A DNA stretch of 64,000 nucleotides from Pseudomonas sp. Irchel 3E13 (lineage in GTDB: Bacteria > Pseudomonadota > Gammaproteobacteria > Pseudomonadales > Pseudomonadaceae): NCBI RefSeq assembly GCF_900187455.1, contig NZ_FYDX01000018.1, forward strand, positions 62,001 to 126,000. Direction: 5' to 3'. This document shows, one piece after another, positions 60,016-64,000 of the stretch. The translations under genes and the position numbers were made by a program. Every line of letters begins with the position of its first letter. Positions within the stretch are counted from its first letter, which is position 1. Below the pieces are notes generated by a model, which saw only the letters and a program-made list of their open reading frames with translations, was not told the origin of the DNA and did no database searches.

Positions 60016-61439
60016 TGAAGCCGATGGCTGCCGACCTGTCGTTGCTGGAGCGTTACCGCGCGGTCTGGCGTCACGCATGGGCCAACCGCAAAGCCATGGC
60101 TGCGTCGCCGCGCCTCTCCCACGAGGTGCAGTTCCTGCCGGCGGCGCTGGCGCTACAAGAGCAGCCGGTGCACCCGGCACCGCGTTACATCCTCTGGACC
60201 ATAATGCTGTTCAGTGTCTTGGCACTGCTCTGGGCTTGTGTCGGAGAGATCGACGTAGTGGCGACGGCCAGCGGCAAGATCATTCCCAGCGGCAAAACCA
60301 AAATCATCCAGCCCAGCGATGTCGCCGTGGTCAAAGCGATTCATGTTCGCGACGGTCAGCAGGTGCGTGCCGGTGAGGTGCTGGTTGAGCTGGATGGGCA
60401 AATCACCGGGGCCGATGTCGAGCGGATTGACAGCGATTTGCTTGCCGCCCAGATCGATAGCGCCCGGGCGGCGGTGTTTCTGCAGGCGATCGACAACAAT
60501 CGTGAGCCTGCCTCGCTCGTCGGCTTGATCCCCGAGGCGGCGCCCGCGCGGCAGGTTGCCGCACAACGCTGGGTGCAGAGTCAGTACCAGGAAATGCGTG
60601 CCACTCTCGATCAGGGGGAGGCCCAGATCGAGCAACAGATGGCTGAAATCCAGGCAGCCCGGATCAATGTCGCATCGTTGAAGGAAACCTTGCCTATTGC
60701 CCGCCAACTCTCGGCGGATTACCGGCGCTTGCTGGACAAAGCAATCATTGGCAAGCACTTCTGGCTGGAGAAGGAGCAATCACGGCTGAACCAGGAGCGG
60801 GATCTGCAGATGCAGCAGGCCCGCGTGGTGGAATTGTTGGCTTCGAAAAAGGAGCTGGAGCGCCGGCAGGTCAGCGTTTTGGCACAGGCCCGGCGCACTG
60901 CCCTTGATCTGTTGCATGAGGCGGACCAGCGGGTTGCGTCGCTGACCCAGGAGTTACACAAAGCCGAACAGCGCAATCGTCTGACCCGGCTGGTTGCTCC
61001 TGTGGATGGCACAGTGCAGCAATTGGCCATTCACACCGAGGGTGGGGTCGTTACTGAGGCCCAGCCGCTGCTTGCCATCGTTCCGGCCAACCAGCCGGTG
61101 GAAGTGGAGGCCATGCTTGAAAACAAAGACATCGGTTTTGTTCGCCCTGGGCAAGCCGTGGAAATCAAGGTCGAAACGTTTACATTCACTAAGTACGGCG
61201 TTGTCCATGGCGTTGTTCATAGTATTTCCGGAGATGCCATCGAAGATGAAAAGCGCGGTCCGCTTTATAGCGTTCTTATTCATTTGAAGGAGGACCGCGT
61301 GCAGGTCGGAGGCACGCAGTTTCCGTTATCTGCGGGAATGGCGGTGCGCGCTGAAATTAAAACCGACAAGCGCAAGGTTATTGATTGTTTTCTTAGTCCG
61401 CTTGAACGTCTTGTGGGCGAAAGTTTGTCGGAGCGCTGA
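60015..61439 (+). CDS. HlyD-family type I secretion periplasmic adaptor
   Basis: 474 residues. Short cytoplasmic N-terminus, one membrane span (ILWTIMLFSVLALLWACVG), biotinyl-lipoyl-like half (SDVAVVKAIHVRDGQQVRAG), a long coiled coil about residues 185-330, then the other lipoyl half (LVAPVDGTVQQLAIHTEGGV) and the C-terminal domain. It links the ABC exporter to a TolC-type outer-membrane channel; no such channel is in the window. Confidence 0.93.
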   Translation: MKPMAADLSLLERYRAVWRHAWANRKAMAASPRLSHEVQFLPAALALQEQPVHPAPRYILWTIMLFSVLALLWACVGEIDVVATASGKIIPSGKTKIIQPSDVAVVKAIHVRDGQQVRAGEVLVELDGQITGADVERIDSDLLAAQIDSARAAVFLQAIDNNREPASLVGLIPEAAPARQVAAQRWVQSQYQEMRATLDQGEAQIEQQMAEIQAARINVASLKETLPIARQLSADYRRLLDKAIIGKHFWLEKEQSRLNQERDLQMQQARVVELLASKKELERRQVSVLAQARRTALDLLHEADQRVASLTQELHKAEQRNRLTRLVAPVDGTVQQLAIHTEGGVVTEAQPLLAIVPANQPVEVEAMLENKDIGFVRPGQAVEIKVETFTFTKYGVVHGVVHSISGDAIEDEKRGPLYSVLIHLKEDRVQVGGTQFPLSAGMAVRAEIKTDKRKVIDCFLSPLERLVGESLSER

Positions 61440-61464
61440 GGTTTAGTTGAGTGCGGAGAAGATT

Positions 61465-61929
61465 ATGACTCAGTTGTGTCGAAACGATATTGTCTGGTTT
61501 TGTTTGATTTCATTGATTGTTCCGTCGCTAGTTATGATATATGGCGATGCAATGTATGCGGGGCTTTATTATTACCTTGCAGTTCCTGCGGTTGCCCTGC
61601 TGATTACAATTTGGCTTTCACCAGGCAAAGGCTTCCTTGTCGGCCTGGGTGTAGCACTGGCCATCGAATTTATTCTAGTCTTACAGATCAACTGGCGTTC
61701 CGAGCATCAGGACGGGATGGTTGGCGTTTTGCATATGGCTTCATTGCCAGGAGCGCTCATTGCCATTGTATTCGCGGGTCGAAAGTTTAAACGGCGCCCC
61801 AAAGTATCACCGCTTGCAGCGACGCTGCTTGGCAGTGTGTACGTGTTGGCGGGGTGTACATTGACGCAAGTTCTTTTCTATCTATTTTTTTTTGCACTCG
61901 AAAGATTCCTGGTCGCGATATCGGGATGA
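61465..61929 (+). CDS. Small polytopic membrane protein of the secretion locus
   Basis: 154 residues with four predicted membrane spans (DIVWFCLISLIVPSLVMIYG; YYYLAVPAVALLITIWL; GFLVGLGVALAIEFILVL and a C-terminal pair around ALIAIVFAG and GCTLTQVLFYLFFFAL). No family recognised. Start ATG 61465 with GGAG seven bases upstream. It lies between hlyD and the RTX gene and is distinctly AT-richer than its neighbours. An immunity or accessory role is possible but unproven. Confidence 0.7.
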   Translation: MTQLCRNDIVWFCLISLIVPSLVMIYGDAMYAGLYYYLAVPAVALLITIWLSPGKGFLVGLGVALAIEFILVLQINWRSEHQDGMVGVLHMASLPGALIAIVFAGRKFKRRPKVSPLAATLLGSVYVLAGCTLTQVLFYLFFFALERFLVAISG

Positions 61930-61995
61930 CCTGTCGACAGTATTTCATTAGATTCTGGATGATTAACCGTTACTTGACTGTAGAGAGTCCTGCCG

Positions 61996-64000
61996 ATGCC
62001 TAGCGTAACTGTTAAGGTCACCTTGCCTGGAGCATCATTGACCAATGGTGGGAACTCATTTGGCGGACATATGTGGTTCGACTTGAAGAATGGCGCCGGT
62101 GAGACCGGGACCTACGGTTTTGGGCCGGAAACATCAGGTACGCCCGTAGGCCCTGGAAATATCACGCATTTAGATAACTCGACGTACGAGTATGTGGCTT
62201 ACTCGCAGACGATAGAAATCTCTGATGCGCAGTACGCGGCAGTGAAGAAGTTTGTCAACGATCCCGCCGCGTACGGTTTTGATGTGAAAAACTACAATTG
62301 GTTAAACAATAGTTGTGTGGACTTTGTCTGGGGCGCCATGGGTGCTGGTGGAATTAACCCAGCGGGCTATGAAGGGAAAATACTGCCCATCGCCAATTTC
62401 GAAAGGTTGTTTTGGACCAAGCAGTTGTTCGACAAAGCCAACGAAACGGTTTCGCCCTTGATCCTCGACCTAGATGGCGATGGTGTCGAAACCCTCGGCA
62501 AGAGCTCCAATATCTACTTCGACCATGACGGCACCGGTTTCGCCGAGCAAACCGGCTGGGTCGGTGCGGATGACGGTGTGCTGGTATGGGATCGCAACGG
62601 CAATGGTCGGATTGACGACGGCAGCGAACTGTTCGGCAACCACACGGTGTTGGCCAATGGTCAGAAGGCGGCCAACGGCTTTGCCGCACTCGCGCAACTG
62701 GACAGCAACCAGGATGGCAAGGTCGATTCTTCCGATGGCGCTTTTGCCCAGTTGCGCATCTGGAAGGACAGTGACAGCAACGCTAGGCTCGGCGAGGGAG
62801 AACTGCTTACCCTCGACCAGGCCAACGTTGCCAGTATTGGCACTGCGTATATCAACCAGACCCAGGTCGATGTGCACGGTAACGAAATTCGCCAGGCCGG
62901 TTCGTACACCAACAGCCAAGGCGCTGTGCACGATGTGAAAGATGTCTGGTTCAGCGTGGACAACGCTAGGACCGTCGACCTCAATCTCGTGACTCTGAGG
63001 GCTGAAGTACAGGCGCTGCCTAACGCTGAGGGCTCTGGCAATGTGGCGAGTCTGCACCAAGCGATGGCCCGCGACGGCAGCGGCACATTGAAGGAGCTGG
63101 TTGAGGCTTTCGCGGGTGAGACCAACGCCACGGCCCGACAGACGTTGGTGGACAAGATCATTTTCGCCTGGAGTGGTGCCAGCCAATACGGCAGCAGCAG
63201 CCGGGGCGGCTACATCGACGATGGCCGGAAAATCTACGCGCTTGAGGCTTTCCTTGGATCATCGTTCATTCAGTCCTCGGGCACCAACGTCGGCACTGGC
63301 AATCCCGGGCCTAATGCAGCCGCCAAATTGATGCAGGCTTACGCGGTTTTGTCCGACTCCATTGCTGCGGAGTTGATGTTGCAGACTCACTACCAGCCGT
63401 TGGTCGCGGGGCTGCTGTGGACCTTCGACGGCAATCAATACTCATTCGATGTGGCTGCGCTGGTGCAAACCTTCAGAGCGTCCTACAACGCCGATCCGGT
63501 TGCCGGCAAAGATCAGTTGCTGGCGTTCGCGCACGCACTTGACGTAGCACCCGGCGTTTGGAACCAGGTAATGCTGAGCAGTCTGCGCAAAACCGCTGAT
63601 CCTGCGGGGCAAGGTTTCGATCAATTGTTAGGGAATCTAGGGCATACGCTGGGCGGAGGCGGTAACGATGAGCTTTATGGGGATGTGCAGGCGAACGTCC
63701 TGGTTGGTTTGTCGGGCAACGACACCCTGTACGGGGATGCCGGCAATGATGCCTTGGACGGAGGCAGCGGGAATGACTATCTGAGCGGTGATGCGGGCTC
63801 CGATACCTATCACTTCAGCCGTGGTTGGGGGCAGGATACGCTCAACAACTTCGATAGTAGCAGTGGCAAGCAGGACGTCATCGTGTTCGATGCCACTGTT
63901 GCGACCGCTGATGTGCGTGCCAGTCGGGCGGGTGACAACTTGGTACTGTCGCTGGCGGGCAGCACGGATAAAGTTACGGTCGTCAATTTCTTCATCAACG
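61996..64000 (+). CDS. RTX calcium-binding protein with papain-like N-terminal domain (3' end outside window)
   Basis: Open from ATG 61996 to the window end (668 codons). N-terminal 1-140: H25 in FGGHMWFDLK precedes C107 in NWLNNSCVDFVWG, the His-before-Cys order of permuted NlpC/P60-like (papain-fold) hydrolases. About 152-330: calcium-binding DLDGDGVETLG, DRNGNGRIDDGSELFGN and LDSNQDGKVDSSDG motifs. The C-terminal part carries RTX nonapeptides (GGGGNDELYGD, GLSGNDTLYGDAGNDALDG). Such proteins leave by type I secretion using a C-terminal signal, here not visible. Likely the cargo of the preceding exporter. Confidence 0.85.
   Translation, partial: MPSVTVKVTLPGASLTNGGNSFGGHMWFDLKNGAGETGTYGFGPETSGTPVGPGNITHLDNSTYEYVAYSQTIEISDAQYAAVKKFVNDPAAYGFDVKNYNWLNNSCVDFVWGAMGAGGINPAGYEGKILPIANFERLFWTKQLFDKANETVSPLILDLDGDGVETLGKSSNIYFDHDGTGFAEQTGWVGADDGVLVWDRNGNGRIDDGSELFGNHTVLANGQKAANGFAALAQLDSNQDGKVDSSDGAFAQLRIWKDSDSNARLGEGELLTLDQANVASIGTAYINQTQVDVHGNEIRQAGSYTNSQGAVHDVKDVWFSVDNARTVDLNLVTLRAEVQALPNAEGSGNVASLHQAMARDGSGTLKELVEAFAGETNATARQTLVDKIIFAWSGASQYGSSSRGGYIDDGRKIYALEAFLGSSFIQSSGTNVGTGNPGPNAAAKLMQAYAVLSDSIAAELMLQTHYQPLVAGLLWTFDGNQYSFDVAALVQTFRASYNADPVAGKDQLLAFAHALDVAPGVWNQVMLSSLRKTADPAGQGFDQLLGNLGHTLGGGGNDELYGDVQANVLVGLSGNDTLYGDAGNDALDGGSGNDYLSGDAGSDTYHFSRGWGQDTLNNFDSSSGKQDVIVFDATVATADVRASRAGDNLVLSLAGSTDKVTVVNFFIN

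Overview
The window is a chromosomal segment of a Pseudomonas, most likely of the P. fluorescens/P. putida side of the genus. The basis is the high GC content, the protein sequences, and two gene orders that I recall being the same in P. aeruginosa: lon-hupB-ppiD-fabI-yejFEBAA-mltD-gloB-methyltransferase-rnhA-dnaQ-ldcA, and thrS-infC-rpmI-rplT-pheS-pheT-ihfA-merR-tRNA-Pro. The species is not decided by what I can see.

Layout. 1-21 kb is core: proteolysis and folding (lon, hupB, ppiD), fatty-acid synthesis (fabI), a complete oligopeptide ABC importer with two periplasmic binding proteins, cell-wall and glyoxal metabolism (mltD, gloB), DNA enzymes (rnhA, dnaQ), and a lysine/ornithine/arginine-type decarboxylase. 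20-26.4 kb holds small genes: a SPOR lipoprotein, a degenerate HD protein, a DUF1654-endA pair behind a perfect LexA box, rbsR-rbsK without the rest of the ribose operon, an I78 inhibitor lipoprotein and a cold-shock protein. 26.7-34.2 kb is the translation cluster thrS to tRNA-Pro. It has a leader hairpin before thrS that looks like a tRNA-Thr anticodon arm, an AUU-started infC, and a terminator-like hairpin before pheS.

34.2-36.8 kb, directly after tRNA-Pro, is an accessory two-gene cassette: a MazG-type nucleotide pyrophosphohydrolase translationally coupled to a 724-residue protein joining a GIY-YIG nuclease, a DUF2075 helicase-like ATPase and a LexA/UmuD-type self-cleaving (S24) domain. 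This is the strongest candidate for an undescribed defence or damage-response system. 36.9-43.4 kb is a PQQ locus: AraC regulator, quinohaemoprotein alcohol dehydrogenase, outer-membrane channel, and a TonB receptor resembling the PQQ importer PqqU/YncD. 43.4-48.6 kb is mixed accessory DNA: a lysozyme homologue lacking its catalytic Glu, a LysR regulator, a RelE-Phd/YefM toxin-antitoxin pair, an ureidoglycine aminohydrolase, a START-domain protein, REP-like palindromes and a truncated autotransporter.

48.7-55.8 kb is a second candidate system, a tight three-gene operon: a WYL regulator, a nuclease-like glycine-zipper membrane protein, and a 1419-residue Ycf46-like AAA+ ATPase carrying about 28 tandem 26-residue HEAT-like repeats. 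Inverted TGACAG repeats lie upstream. 55.8-57.6 kb has SCO1 and PCuAC copper chaperones, a KGG stress protein and a small lipoprotein. 57.8-64 kb is a type I secretion locus: an ABC exporter with a +1 frameshift in a T run, an HlyD adaptor, a small membrane protein, and an RTX protein that runs off the window and carries a papain-like N-terminal domain. I saw no rRNA, CRISPR array, insertion sequence, integrase or prophage.
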